From NCBI GenBank assembly GCA_020633235.1, contig JACKEA010000004.1, positions 868,001 through 932,000 on the forward strand: a stretch of 64,000 nt of DNA, in the 5' to 3' direction. The translations under genes were made by a program, and so were the position numbers. Below are positions 8,208 through 16,912 of this stretch, piece by piece. Each line of letters starts with the position of its first letter. Positions within the stretch are counted from its first letter, which is position 1. Source of the DNA: Polyangiaceae bacterium (GTDB taxonomy: Bacteria; Myxococcota_A; Polyangia; Polyangiales; Polyangiaceae). The notes under the pieces were generated by a model, which worked only from the letters and a program-made list of their open reading frames with translations, was not told where the DNA came from and did not search any database.

Positions 8208-11200
8208 GTAGCTGGGCAAAGATCACTTCGCGTTGGTTTCAGCGGCTGGTCAAGGGCAAGGAGCCGGAGCCGGCGCGCCAGGCCGGGACGCTTGCCATCG
8301 TGAGCGGCGCGGAAGCCGTGCTGGCGACGGAAACCATGGTGAGCGAGCGCATCGGACGCGCGCTTTCGGCGGGGGAAACACGCCCAACGACGGAGCGGGG
8401 TGCGGGAAAGAACGCGTTTGGCCGTGAGACGCGGGAGCTGATCGCCGACGACGATCGAAGCGCGCTGGCCGCGGCGGAAGGCCGAGCGCTGGGCGGCGTG
8501 CGGGCGGCGGTGCTGCTCGGCGAGGCGCGCCTGTCGCGCAGCCGGGACGCCGTGAGCGCCGCGGCGGCTCGCCGCGTCCCGCTGGTGATTCACGCGATCA
8601 CGAGCTCCGACACCGCCACCGCGACCACCATGGGCGCAGAAGGACACGGTCCGTACCACGCGTTGGCGGACACCGGAGCGCTGCTGGGCCTCGCGCGGGA
8701 CGCGCAGCAGGCCGTGGACATGGCCCTGGCCGCCCGCTACGTGGCGGAGCGGGCGCTGTTGCCGGCGGTGATCGCGATGGACGCCCCGGAGACGGCCTGG
8801 GCGCCGTCGTCCGTGCTGTTGCCCGACGCGGCCCTGGTGCGCGAGGCCCTCGGCAGTCCTGACGACCAGCTCGAAAGCCCGACCGTCGAGCAGAGCTTGA
8901 CGCTCGGGGACAAGCGGCGGCGCGTGCCGCGCTGGTTCGACCCCGACCGTCCGGCGGCCCACGGCATGCAGCAGAGCGGTCGAGACCTCGCCGTCGCGCT
9001 GGCGGGTCAACGTGCGTTCGCGGCCGAGCCGGTCAGCCGCCTGCTCGACGAGGCTCTGGAAGCAGTCTCACGCCTCACTGGGCGCAAGCTCGAGCGCGTC
9101 ACGCAGCACCGCATGGACGGGGCAGAGTACGTCTTCGTGGCCCAGGGCGCGGCCATCCACGCGGCGATCGCCGTGGCCGACTACCTGCGCAACGAGAAGA
9201 AGGAAAAGGTCGGCGTGCTGGGCATCGATTGGCTGCGGCCGCTGGCGGCCGCAGCTATCGAAGAGGCCCTGCGGCACGCCCAGGCCGTGACGGTGCTCGA
9301 GCGGACCGGCGACGCCCTGGCGGGCGGCGGCCCGTTGCTGCGCGAGATCCGAGCTGCCATCGGCGACACGGGACCGAAGCTCCTGCATGCGACCTACGGC
9401 CTCGGCGGGCAACCGCTCAGCAACGCGGATCTGTTGGCGTTGTTCGAGAACATGAGGCTGCCGACCGGCGCGCGCACGGACGTCGCTCTGGGTGTCTCGA
9501 TGCCCAAGGCGAGCACTGCCCACCCGCGGCGCCAGGCCCTCGCACAGCGTCTGCTCGCCGAGTACCCGGAGCTGGCGCGTTCCACGCTGGCCATCGACGC
9601 GCCGTTGGATCTGCGACCGACCTCGGCGAAGACTGTGGCGCTGTGGGCACGGCATTCGGAATCTCCGGCTCCGGTGCTCGACGCTCTGGCGTCGGCGGTA
9701 TCCAAAGTGGTGGGGCAGCACGTGCGCAGTCGTACCTCCACCGTGGAGCAGGGAACCTGGATGGCCCAGGTGACCGCCGCCGGCGAGGCGTTCTCGGATC
9801 TGGCTTCCGTCGTGTGGCACGACGTGGCGGTGGTGGCCACGCCGGAGCTGCCGGCGGCGATCAACCCCGCCGCGGAGGTGGCCAAGGGTGGCGCGCTGCT
9901 GCTCGCGAGCCCACTCTCCGAAGCGGAGCTGTGGCGCGAGCTGCCGGAGTCGTGGCAGCGCTCGATCGACGACCGCGAGCTCCGCGTCTTCGTGCTCGAC
10001 GGCAGTGTGAGCGATCTCGTCAATTGGGTTCCCTGGCTGCTCGGCGCACCCGAGATGCCCGAAGGCGATCTCAAGCGGCTGACCGACGTCGATCCGCGGG
10101 TGCACGCGAACCCCGTGCCGCCCCTCGCCGTGCGGCGCTTCTCCCGGACCCGTTCCACCTACGACAACCTGCCCCGGTTCTGGGGGGAGCTCGCGCTGCC
10201 CCGGCTGGAGCAGGGCGTCGCCGAGACGTCGCCGGATCCCTACCTGTCTCTCGCGGCGGTGCCGCCGTCCACCTCGAGCTTGTTCGAGGTCGCGGTGCAC
10301 AGGAATCGCATTCCGCTCGTCGACATCGAGCGCTGCGTCGGTTGCGGTGCGTGTTGGACCGCATGCCCGGATTCGGCCATCGTGCCCGGTATCATCGGCA
10401 CGGAGGCGTTGCTCAACGCCGCGGCCGACATCGCCACGCCTCCCGGCGCGGAACGCAATCCCATCGCCGACAAGGTTCGTCGCGCCCACAAGCAGCTGGC
10501 CGCGCGCGTGGACGGCGCTCTCGCCAAGCAGAAGGCGACGAAGCTCGATGGCGCGCTGCTGTCGGAGAGCTTCTCCTGGCTGCTCGAGCAGATGAAGGTG
10601 TCGGCAGAGGAGCGCCCGGAATACGAGAAGGTATTCAAGGCGACGCTCGCCCAAGTGAAGAAGCTGCCCTACGCCGCAACAGAGCCCTTCTTCCATCGGC
10701 CTCATTCGGAGCAGAAGGGGAGCGGAGAGCTGGTGGCCTTGGCGGTGAGCCCGGCGGCGTGTCAGGGCTGCGGCGGCTGCAGCGCCGTGTGTCCGGAAGA
10801 CGCGATCACGGTGGGCGAGCGCAACGAAGACAACGTGATCTCCGCGGGTGCGGGCTTCACGATCTGGGAGCAGCTGCCCGACCCGAGCGGCGAGAGCATC
10901 GCGCGTGCCGGGCGCTCGGAGGCCGTGGGCAACATGGCCGCCGTGATGACCTCGCGCCACACGCTCCTGGCGGTCACCGGCGGCGGTGGTCACGAGCCGG
11001 GCTCCGGCGCGCGGGTCGGTGCGCGGCTGGTGGCAGCGGTCACGGAGCTCGAGCAGCAGCGCCGCACGGTGCAGCGGGTGGGCGCGCTCAGGGACCTTTC
11101 GCAGCGCTGTCGCAGCGCCATTCGCGACGCCCTCGCCGGCGCCGTTCCCAGCGAGGACCTGGCGGCCCTCGACCGCGCCTTGGAGAGCACACCGGACCGC

Positions 11201-12541
11201 AGCGGGAACGTCGGCGCTCTGGTCGAGAAGCTGGGCGCCCTGGGCGCCAAGTCCACGGTGGACAGCGAAAGCGCGGAGCGACTGGTGAAGCTCGCCCGCT
11301 TGGTGGACGAAGAGCTGGCTCTGCTGGAGACCGGCGCAGACGGCATGGGCCGAGCGCGCTTTGGCTTGGTGATCGCCGGCGAGCCGCTGGGTGAGTGGGC
11401 CGCGGAGTTCCCGCGCAATCCCTTCGCCGTTCCCACCGTCGTGGACCTGTCGAGCGAGGCCCTCGATCTTTCCATGGGTCTGGCGGAGAGCTTGCTCGAC
11501 CGCCACGCGGCGGAGGTCCGCCTGGCTCGACGCACGGAGCTGTGGCTCTCGAACCCCGGCAACGCAGTACTGGAAGAGCCCGCCGTCGAGCGCCTGGGAT
11601 GGCAGGACCTGAGCGACGAAGAGATCGCCGCGTGCCCGCCCGTGGTCGTGCTCGCGGGCCCGGAGATCTTCGGTGCGGCGTCGCAAGCCGGGCTCTCCCG
11701 GGTGCTCGCGTCGCGCTTCCCGGTGAAGGTCGTGGTGCTCGACGGCCGCGAGCGCTGGATCGGCGCCACGGATCCGCTCCTGCCCTACGTGATGCAGCGT
11801 CGCGCTCTCGTGATGTCCTCCACCATCGCCCATCGCGAGCACCTGTTCGCGGGCGTATCGAGGGCGCTGGCACAAACCGGTCCGGCGCTGATCCACGTGT
11901 ATGCGCCGAGCCCGAACCGTCACGGCTTCGACAGTGCGGATACCGTGGCGCGGGCTCGCGCCGCGGTGGACTGCCGCGTGCATCCGTTGTTCGTGTGGGA
12001 TCCGGCGGAAGACGGCGTGTTCGGGACGCGCTTCCGCCTGGAGGGCAACCCCTCCGTGACCGAGCCGTGGGCCAAGGACGCCGAGGGCACGCTGCGCACG
12101 CCGGCTCACTTCGCCCTGGGCGAGACGCGCTTCGCGTCCCATTTCGTGGCGCCCGAGGGCGACACGTTGTCCATCGAGGAGTGGGCGCGGGCGGGCCGCG
12201 ACGAGCGCGCCAAAGCGATGCCCATGGTGAAGCAGGGCGACGTGGAGTGCGTGCTCGACCGTGACCTGGCGGACGCGGTGCTGGAGCGCCTTTCGACCTG
12301 GCGCACCCTGCAGGAGCTGGCCGGCGTGGTCACGCCGTTCACCGCGAAGGTGAAGGCCGATGCGGACCGGGACGTGGCCGCGGCGCACCAACAAGAAATC
12401 GAAAAGATACGGGCAGAATACGAGGCAAAGCTCGCCGCTCAGAAGGCGACCCAGCTGGATGAAGCGACGGCTCGTTTGGGTCAGCGCCTGATCGAGCTTG
12501 CCGGCTACGCGCCCGCCCGTCGAGGAGACGGACAGGCATGA
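8204..12541 (+). CDS. Giant PFOR-like protein without thiamine site, two internal [4Fe-4S] clusters
   Basis: The 1445-aa protein follows the pyruvate:ferredoxin oxidoreductase layout: domain I-like (about 20-260), domain II-like with EKVGVLGIDWLRPL (about 335-430), gamma-like (about 500-620), a 2x[4Fe-4S] domain (Cys711/714/717/721 and Cys853/856/859/863), then a thiamine-domain-like region (about 1030-1360) and a terminal coiled coil. The N-terminus has no YPITPSS, and where PFOR has GDGW the sequence reads GPEIFG (from Gly1152), with the metal-ligand Asn also absent. It should therefore not decarboxylate 2-oxoacids. Start ATG 8204 overlaps the rnfB stop; an upstream in-frame extension lies inside rnfB. 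Being wedged between rnfB and rnfC argues for a structural or electron-transfer role in Rnf. The fold assignment is by motif reading only. Confidence 0.78.
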   Translation: MSSWAKITSRWFQRLVKGKEPEPARQAGTLAIVSGAEAVLATETMVSERIGRALSAGETRPTTERGAGKNAFGRETRELIADDDRSALAAAEGRALGGVRAAVLLGEARLSRSRDAVSAAAARRVPLVIHAITSSDTATATTMGAEGHGPYHALADTGALLGLARDAQQAVDMALAARYVAERALLPAVIAMDAPETAWAPSSVLLPDAALVREALGSPDDQLESPTVEQSLTLGDKRRRVPRWFDPDRPAAHGMQQSGRDLAVALAGQRAFAAEPVSRLLDEALEAVSRLTGRKLERVTQHRMDGAEYVFVAQGAAIHAAIAVADYLRNEKKEKVGVLGIDWLRPLAAAAIEEALRHAQAVTVLERTGDALAGGGPLLREIRAAIGDTGPKLLHATYGLGGQPLSNADLLALFENMRLPTGARTDVALGVSMPKASTAHPRRQALAQRLLAEYPELARSTLAIDAPLDLRPTSAKTVALWARHSESPAPVLDALASAVSKVVGQHVRSRTSTVEQGTWMAQVTAAGEAFSDLASVVWHDVAVVATPELPAAINPAAEVAKGGALLLASPLSEAELWRELPESWQRSIDDRELRVFVLDGSVSDLVNWVPWLLGAPEMPEGDLKRLTDVDPRVHANPVPPLAVRRFSRTRSTYDNLPRFWGELALPRLEQGVAETSPDPYLSLAAVPPSTSSLFEVAVHRNRIPLVDIERCVGCGACWTACPDSAIVPGIIGTEALLNAAADIATPPGAERNPIADKVRRAHKQLAARVDGALAKQKATKLDGALLSESFSWLLEQMKVSAEERPEYEKVFKATLAQVKKLPYAATEPFFHRPHSEQKGSGELVALAVSPAACQGCGGCSAVCPEDAITVGERNEDNVISAGAGFTIWEQLPDPSGESIARAGRSEAVGNMAAVMTSRHTLLAVTGGGGHEPGSGARVGARLVAAVTELEQQRRTVQRVGALRDLSQRCRSAIRDALAGAVPSEDLAALDRALESTPDRSGNVGALVEKLGALGAKSTVDSESAERLVKLARLVDEELALLETGADGMGRARFGLVIAGEPLGEWAAEFPRNPFAVPTVVDLSSEALDLSMGLAESLLDRHAAEVRLARRTELWLSNPGNAVLEEPAVERLGWQDLSDEEIAACPPVVVLAGPEIFGAASQAGLSRVLASRFPVKVVVLDGRERWIGATDPLLPYVMQRRALVMSSTIAHREHLFAGVSRALAQTGPALIHVYAPSPNRHGFDSADTVARARAAVDCRVHPLFVWDPAEDGVFGTRFRLEGNPSVTEPWAKDAEGTLRTPAHFALGETRFASHFVAPEGDTLSIEEWARAGRDERAKAMPMVKQGDVECVLDRDLADAVLERLSTWRTLQELAGVVTPFTAKVKADADRDVAAAHQQEIEKIRAEYEAKLAAQKATQLDEATARLGQRLIELAGYAPARRGDGQA

Positions 12542-13875
12542 CCGGTCTCGCCTTCGTGCTGGGCTCTCGGGGCACGTTTCGTCACGGCGTGCACCCGAAG
12601 GAGCACAAGGAGGCGACGTGTCAGCGCTCCATCGAGCGCATGCCCTTCGTGGACGAGTATCTACTGCCCCTGAGTCAGCACATCGGCGCGCCCTCCAAGG
12701 CGCTGGTGAAGCCCGGGCAGAAGGTGGAACGGGGCGAGCTCATCGCGGAGCCAGGAGGCTTCGTGTCGGTGGGCTTGCACGCGCCGGTGAGCGGCACCGT
12801 GAAGGCGGTGGAGCTCCGGCCGCACCCGAACGGCAAGAAGATGCCCACCATCGTGCTGACGCAGGATCCCTACTCCAGCCAGAAGATCCGACGCATGGAG
12901 GTACCGGATCCCGAGAGCGCGGAGGCCGGTGAGATCATCGACGCCATCCAGCACGCCGGGCTGGTGGGCATGGGCGGCGCCGCGTTCCCCACGCACGTGA
13001 AGCTGAAGGTGCCGTCGGGCAAGCGCGTGAGCTTCGTGATGTTGAACGGCTGCGAGTGTGAGCCGTACCTCACCTGCGATCATCGCGTGATGGTGGAAGA
13101 GGCCGAAGCCGTGAAGCGCGGCCTCGACCTGATCATGAAGCTCACCGGCGCGGAGCGCGGCTACGTGGGCATCGAGCGTAACAAGCCGGACGCCATCGAT
13201 CGCATGCGCGAGGTCGCTGCCGGCGCGCCCATCGAGGTCATGGGCCTCGAGGTGAAGTACCCACAGGGCGCAGAAAAGATGCTGATCGACGCCATCCTCA
13301 AGAAGGAGGTGCCGAGCGGTGGGCTGCCCCTGGATCTCGAGATCGTGGTGCAGAACGTGGGCACCGCCGCGGCCATCGCCAGGCTCTTCGACGACGGCGA
13401 GCCGCTGATCGAGCGGGCGGTCACGGTGACCGGTCCCGGCATCCGACGCCCGAGCAACCTGCTCGTGCCCATCGGCACACCCATTCGCGAGGTCATCGAG
13501 CACTGTGGCGGTCTTCTGCCGGAAGCCAAGCAGGTGGTGCTCGGCGGTCCCATGATGGGCATGGCGCAGAAGGACCTGAGCGTGCCGGTGACGAAGGGGA
13601 CCAGCGGCATCTTGGTGCTGACCAAGGCTCAGACGGTGGTGCAGGAAGAGCCCTGCATCCGCTGTGGGCGCTGCGTGGAAGCGTGCCCGATGTTCCTCAA
13701 CCCCTCGCGCTTGGCGCAGCTGGCCCGCGCGGAGCGGACCGATACGCTGAAGGAGTTTCACGTGCTCGATTGCTTCGAGTGCGCGAGCTGTTCGTTCTCG
13801 TGCCCCTCGCACATTCCCCTGGTGCAGCTCATTCGCGTGGGCAAGGCGCAGGTTCGCCAGAAGGAGGCACGGTGA
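12538..13875 (+). CDS. rnfC: Rnf complex subunit RnfC (NADH-binding Fe-S flavoprotein)
   Basis: The 445-aa peripheral subunit exchanges electrons with NAD(H). Visible in order: an N-terminal biotinyl-lipoyl-like barrel (about 45-105), the glycine-rich GMGGAAFPTHVK nucleotide/FMN loop near 145, NGCECEPY, and a C-terminal pair of [4Fe-4S] motifs, CIRCGRCVEACP (about 373) and CFECASCSFSCP (about 413). The length matches standard RnfC without the long Ala-rich tail of enterobacteria. ATG 12538 overlaps the stop of the giant gene upstream (ATGA). The end contains AAGGAGG, which serves as the ribosome site for rnfD. Confidence 0.95.
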   Translation: MTGLAFVLGSRGTFRHGVHPKEHKEATCQRSIERMPFVDEYLLPLSQHIGAPSKALVKPGQKVERGELIAEPGGFVSVGLHAPVSGTVKAVELRPHPNGKKMPTIVLTQDPYSSQKIRRMEVPDPESAEAGEIIDAIQHAGLVGMGGAAFPTHVKLKVPSGKRVSFVMLNGCECEPYLTCDHRVMVEEAEAVKRGLDLIMKLTGAERGYVGIERNKPDAIDRMREVAAGAPIEVMGLEVKYPQGAEKMLIDAILKKEVPSGGLPLDLEIVVQNVGTAAAIARLFDDGEPLIERAVTVTGPGIRRPSNLLVPIGTPIREVIEHCGGLLPEAKQVVLGGPMMGMAQKDLSVPVTKGTSGILVLTKAQTVVQEEPCIRCGRCVEACPMFLNPSRLAQLARAERTDTLKEFHVLDCFECASCSFSCPSHIPLVQLIRVGKAQVRQKEAR

Positions 13876-14849
13876 CCCAGCTGACGATCACCACTGCGCC
13901 CTTCGAGCACGGCGCTCCGAGCACTCGCGCCGTGATGCTGGAAGTGGTGACGGCGAGCCTGGTGGTGGTCGCTGCGGCGACCTACTACTTTGGCGTTACC
14001 GCGCTGATGATCACGGCTACCTGCGTGACCGGCGCCACGGTGACGGAGTGGCTCTTGTCCGAGCGGAAGAGCTCTCTGCGCGACGGCTCGGCGATCCTCA
14101 CCGGCATTCTGTTGGCCCTCACCTTGCCGCCGGCCATTCCGCTTTGGATGGCGCTGCTGGGCAGCGTGGTGGCCGTAGCCCTGGGGAAGATGATCTGGGG
14201 CGGCCTGGGTCGCAATCTGTTCAACCCCGCGCTGGTCGGCCGCGCGTTCCTGCAGGCGGCATTCCCGGTCACGATGACGACCTGGGTCGCTCCGCGGCAG
14301 GGCATGTTCCACGTCGAGGCCAGCACGCTGGCGGCGCCGCTGATGAAGTCCAACGTGGACGTCATCACCTCGGCGTCTCCCTTGGGGCTCGCGAAGTTCC
14401 AGCATCAAGCCACCACCTTGAAGCCGCTCTTGCTCGGCAGCATCTCCGGTTCCCTGGGCGAAACGGCAGGATTGCTCCTGATCGTCATCGGCTTGTGGCT
14501 GGCGGCGCGGCGCATCTTCGATTGGCGGCTGACGCTGTCCACGCTGGTCACGGTGGCGGTGTTCAGCGGCATCTTGTTCGCGATCTCTCCGGACAAGTAC
14601 CCCACACCGCTGTTCATGCTCGGCTCCGGCGGTTTGCTGTTCGGTGCGGTGTTCATGGTGACGGATCCGGTGACCACACCGCTCACGCCCAAGGGCGCCT
14701 GGATCTTCGGTCTGGGCGTGGGCGTGCTCGTGGTCCTGATCCGCTTGTTCGGTGGGCTGCCCGAAGGCGTCATGTACTCGATCCTGCTGATGAACGCGGT
14801 CACCCCGCTCATCGATCGCAAGACGCAGCCGCGAAGGTTTGGAGGCTGA
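13872..14849 (+). CDS. rnfD: Rnf complex membrane subunit RnfD, serine in the flavinylation motif
   Basis: The 325-aa integral membrane subunit has about nine or ten helices and belongs to the RnfD/NqrB family, which carries a covalently attached FMN. GTG 13872 overlaps the rnfC stop (GTGA), with AAGGAGG at 13861-13867. The conserved GRNLFNPA and TDPVTTPLTPKG segments are present. The FMN acceptor motif, normally (S/T)xATxL with a threonine acceptor, reads ITSASPL, putting Ser169 (codon 14376-14378) where Thr is expected. Whether ApbE can flavinylate this serine is open; no apbE gene is in the window. Confidence 0.92.
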   Translation: MTQLTITTAPFEHGAPSTRAVMLEVVTASLVVVAAATYYFGVTALMITATCVTGATVTEWLLSERKSSLRDGSAILTGILLALTLPPAIPLWMALLGSVVAVALGKMIWGGLGRNLFNPALVGRAFLQAAFPVTMTTWVAPRQGMFHVEASTLAAPLMKSNVDVITSASPLGLAKFQHQATTLKPLLLGSISGSLGETAGLLLIVIGLWLAARRIFDWRLTLSTLVTVAVFSGILFAISPDKYPTPLFMLGSGGLLFGAVFMVTDPVTTPLTPKGAWIFGLGVGVLVVLIRLFGGLPEGVMYSILLMNAVTPLIDRKTQPRRFGG

Positions 14850-14850
14850 C

Positions 14851-15504
14851 ATGGCTACGGAAGAGCCGAGCTCCCTGCGTCTGGCCGGTACCCTGGCGGT
14901 GGCCGGCCTGCTCTCCGGGTTGATCCTGGTGGGCGTGTTCATCGTCACCGAGCCGATCATCCAGCAGAACCATGCGGACGCCCTGCAGCGCGCCATCTAC
15001 AAGGTGCTCCCCGGCACCAAGAAGATCGAGGCGTTCAAGCTCTCGGGCGACAAGATCGTGCCCTACGAGGGGAAGCCCGGCGCGCCGACCAAGGAAACGC
15101 TCGTCTACAAGGGCTTGGACGACTCGGGCGCGTCGGTAGGGTGGGCGGTGCCGGCTTCGGGCTCGGGCTTCCAAGACACCATCGCGTTGATCTACGGCTT
15201 CGATCCCAAGAAGAAGGCCATCATCGGCATGGAGATCCTGGACAGCCGGGAGACGCCGGGCCTCGGCGACAAGATCGGATACGACGAGCACTTCCGGGCG
15301 AACTTCAAGGCGCTCGAGGTGGAGCCCAAGATAGAGCTCGTGAAGCGCGGGGAGAAGACCGCGCCCAATCAGGTGGACGCCATCACTGGGGCCACGATCT
15401 CGTCCCGCGCCGTGGTCGGCATCCTGCAGAGCAGCACCAAAGAGTGGGTACCCCGCCTGGGTGACGAGCCGGCGAAGACCGCCGCCGCAGGCAAGGGACG
15501 GTGA
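14851..15504 (+). CDS. rnfG: Rnf complex subunit RnfG (covalent FMN subunit)
   Basis: The 217-aa subunit has one N-terminal membrane helix (about 12-33) and an extracytoplasmic FMN-binding domain. The motif DAITGATISS near the C-terminus presents Thr182 as the normal covalent FMN acceptor, in contrast with the serine in RnfD. The ETPGLGDKI segment is also family-typical. ATG 14851 is one base after the rnfD stop and has GGAGG at 14841-14845; an in-frame TTG at 14839 is less likely. The call is firm. Confidence 0.94.
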   Translation: MATEEPSSLRLAGTLAVAGLLSGLILVGVFIVTEPIIQQNHADALQRAIYKVLPGTKKIEAFKLSGDKIVPYEGKPGAPTKETLVYKGLDDSGASVGWAVPASGSGFQDTIALIYGFDPKKKAIIGMEILDSRETPGLGDKIGYDEHFRANFKALEVEPKIELVKRGEKTAPNQVDAITGATISSRAVVGILQSSTKEWVPRLGDEPAKTAAAGKGR

Positions 15505-15506
15505 CC

Positions 15507-16160
15507 ATGGCGAGCGAAGAAAAGCAGGCGTGGCCCGAGCTCACCAAGGGCCTGTGGCGAGAAAACCCGGTGTTCATCGCGGTGCTGGGCTTGTGCCCGA
15601 GCATGGCGGTGACGAACTCCCTGAAGAACGGCCTGGTGATGGGCATCGCCACCACCTTCGTGCTGTTCGGTTCGAGCAGCTTGGTGAGCGCGCTGCGCAA
15701 GGTGATCCCCAAGCAGGTCCGGATCTCGGCCTACATCATCATCATTGCCACCTTCGTGACCTGCGTGGACTTCGTACTGGCAGCGGCCATGCCGGAGGCG
15801 CACAAGCAGCTCGGCGCCTTCATCGCGCTCATCGTGGTCAACTGCGTGATCCTCGGTCGCGCGGAAGCCTTCGCGGCGAAGAACAGCGTAGGGCTGGCGA
15901 TGGCGGACGCGCTCGGGATGTCTGGTGGGTTCACGCTGGCGCTGGCGATGATCGGCGGCATCCGCGAGATCCTCGGCAGCGGGTCGCTGCTCGGCTTCCC
16001 GATCATGGGGGAGCACTTCGAGCCCTGGGCCATCATGGTGTTGCCCCCCGGCGGCTTTCTGACCCTGGGTGTCTTGCTCACGACCTTCGCGTGGGTGAAG
16101 AAGCGCCGCGCGCAGCGGGCAGCGCCGGCGGCCGAGCGCATCGAAGGCGAGGTGGCGTGA
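15507..16160 (+). CDS. rnfE: Rnf complex membrane subunit RnfE
   Basis: The 217-aa membrane subunit has six helices and pairs with RnfA in an inverted arrangement; in solved complexes their Cys residues share a membrane [2Fe-2S] cluster. The matching cysteines are visible in GLCPSMAVT (N-terminal) and VNCVILGRAEAFA. The IRE and FP(I/V)MGEH loop is typical. ATG 15507 is preferred because AAGGGA lies 8 bases before it. GTG 15501, overlapping the rnfG stop, is the alternative and adds two residues. The gene ends in TGATG, shared with rnfA. Confidence 0.94.
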   Translation: MASEEKQAWPELTKGLWRENPVFIAVLGLCPSMAVTNSLKNGLVMGIATTFVLFGSSSLVSALRKVIPKQVRISAYIIIIATFVTCVDFVLAAAMPEAHKQLGAFIALIVVNCVILGRAEAFAAKNSVGLAMADALGMSGGFTLALAMIGGIREILGSGSLLGFPIMGEHFEPWAIMVLPPGGFLTLGVLLTTFAWVKKRRAQRAAPAAERIEGEVA

Positions 16161-16747
16161 TGGGAAATCTCGCGGAGCTCGCCTTCATCTTCGCGTCCGC
16201 CAGCGTGATCAACAACTTCACGCTCGCGTATTTCCTGGGTCTGTGCCCGTTCATGGGCGTGACCAGCCGCCTGGACACGGCCCTCCGGCTGGGGCTGGCC
16301 AACATCTTCGTGCTGCTCATCACCTCCTTCGCGGCGTGGGTGCTGAATAGCTTCGTGCTGGTCCACGCGCCGTACCTGCGGCTGATCAGCTTCATCGTGG
16401 TCATCGCGAGCACGGTGCAGTTCGTGGAGATGGCCATCAAGAAGCTGAGCCCGGCGCTGTTTCGCGCCCTCGGGATCTTCCTGCCGCTGATCACCACCAA
16501 CTGCGCCATCTTGGGCCTGGCTCTGTTCCAGACCAACCGGGGCTACGGGCTGGTGGAGGGTCTGGTGTACGCCTTCGGTGCCGGCGTGGGGCTCACCCTC
16601 GCGCTGGTGATCATGGCCGGCATTCGCGAGGAAGCCGACGTGAACGGCGTGCCGGATCTGGTGCGCGGTACGGCGATGAGCTTTTTCATCGCTGGCATCT
16701 TGAGCATGGCCTTCATGGGCTTCGCAGGGCTGTTTTCCAATGCGTGA
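16160..16747 (+). CDS. rnfA: Rnf complex membrane subunit RnfA
   Basis: The 195-aa subunit has six helices and is the partner of RnfE at the membrane [2Fe-2S] site. NNFTLAYFLGLCPFMGV carries the first conserved Cys and TTNCAILG the second. ATG 16160 shares a TGATG junction with rnfE, so translation is coupled. This closes a complete six-subunit set (B, C, D, G, E, A), with only the giant PFOR-like gene interrupting it. Rnf couples ferredoxin and NAD redox chemistry to Na+ or H+ transport; the ion cannot be assigned from sequence here. Confidence 0.95.
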   Translation: MGNLAELAFIFASASVINNFTLAYFLGLCPFMGVTSRLDTALRLGLANIFVLLITSFAAWVLNSFVLVHAPYLRLISFIVVIASTVQFVEMAIKKLSPALFRALGIFLPLITTNCAILGLALFQTNRGYGLVEGLVYAFGAGVGLTLALVIMAGIREEADVNGVPDLVRGTAMSFFIAGILSMAFMGFAGLFSNA

Positions 16748-16756
16748 GGAGAAGTC

Positions 16757-16912
16757 ATGACCGAAGCGATTGCGGTCGTTGCCCTGGCGCTGATGTGCGG
16801 CGTATGGGTGTTGGTGCAGCGCACCGCGCAGAAAGAGGGTTGCGGCGGGGACGGCCGTTGCGGAGCATGCGGTGGTGGCGGCAGCTGTTCGCGGTCGCAC
16901 GAGGGGCATTGA
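16757..16912 (+). CDS. 51-aa Cys-rich single-helix membrane protein (FeoB-associated-like)
   Basis: A short gene between rnfA and the rubrerythrin gene, with GAGGAGAAG before ATG 16757 and a TGATG overlap with the next gene. The protein is one membrane helix (about residues 4-21) followed by a Gly/Cys tail with Cys29, 35, 38 and 44. The layout resembles the small FeoB-associated Cys-rich membrane proteins that often accompany iron or redox membrane systems, including some Rnf loci. The cysteines could bind a metal or Fe-S cluster. Family membership is by layout only. Confidence 0.7.
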   Translation: MTEAIAVVALALMCGVWVLVQRTAQKEGCGGDGRCGACGGGGSCSRSHEGH

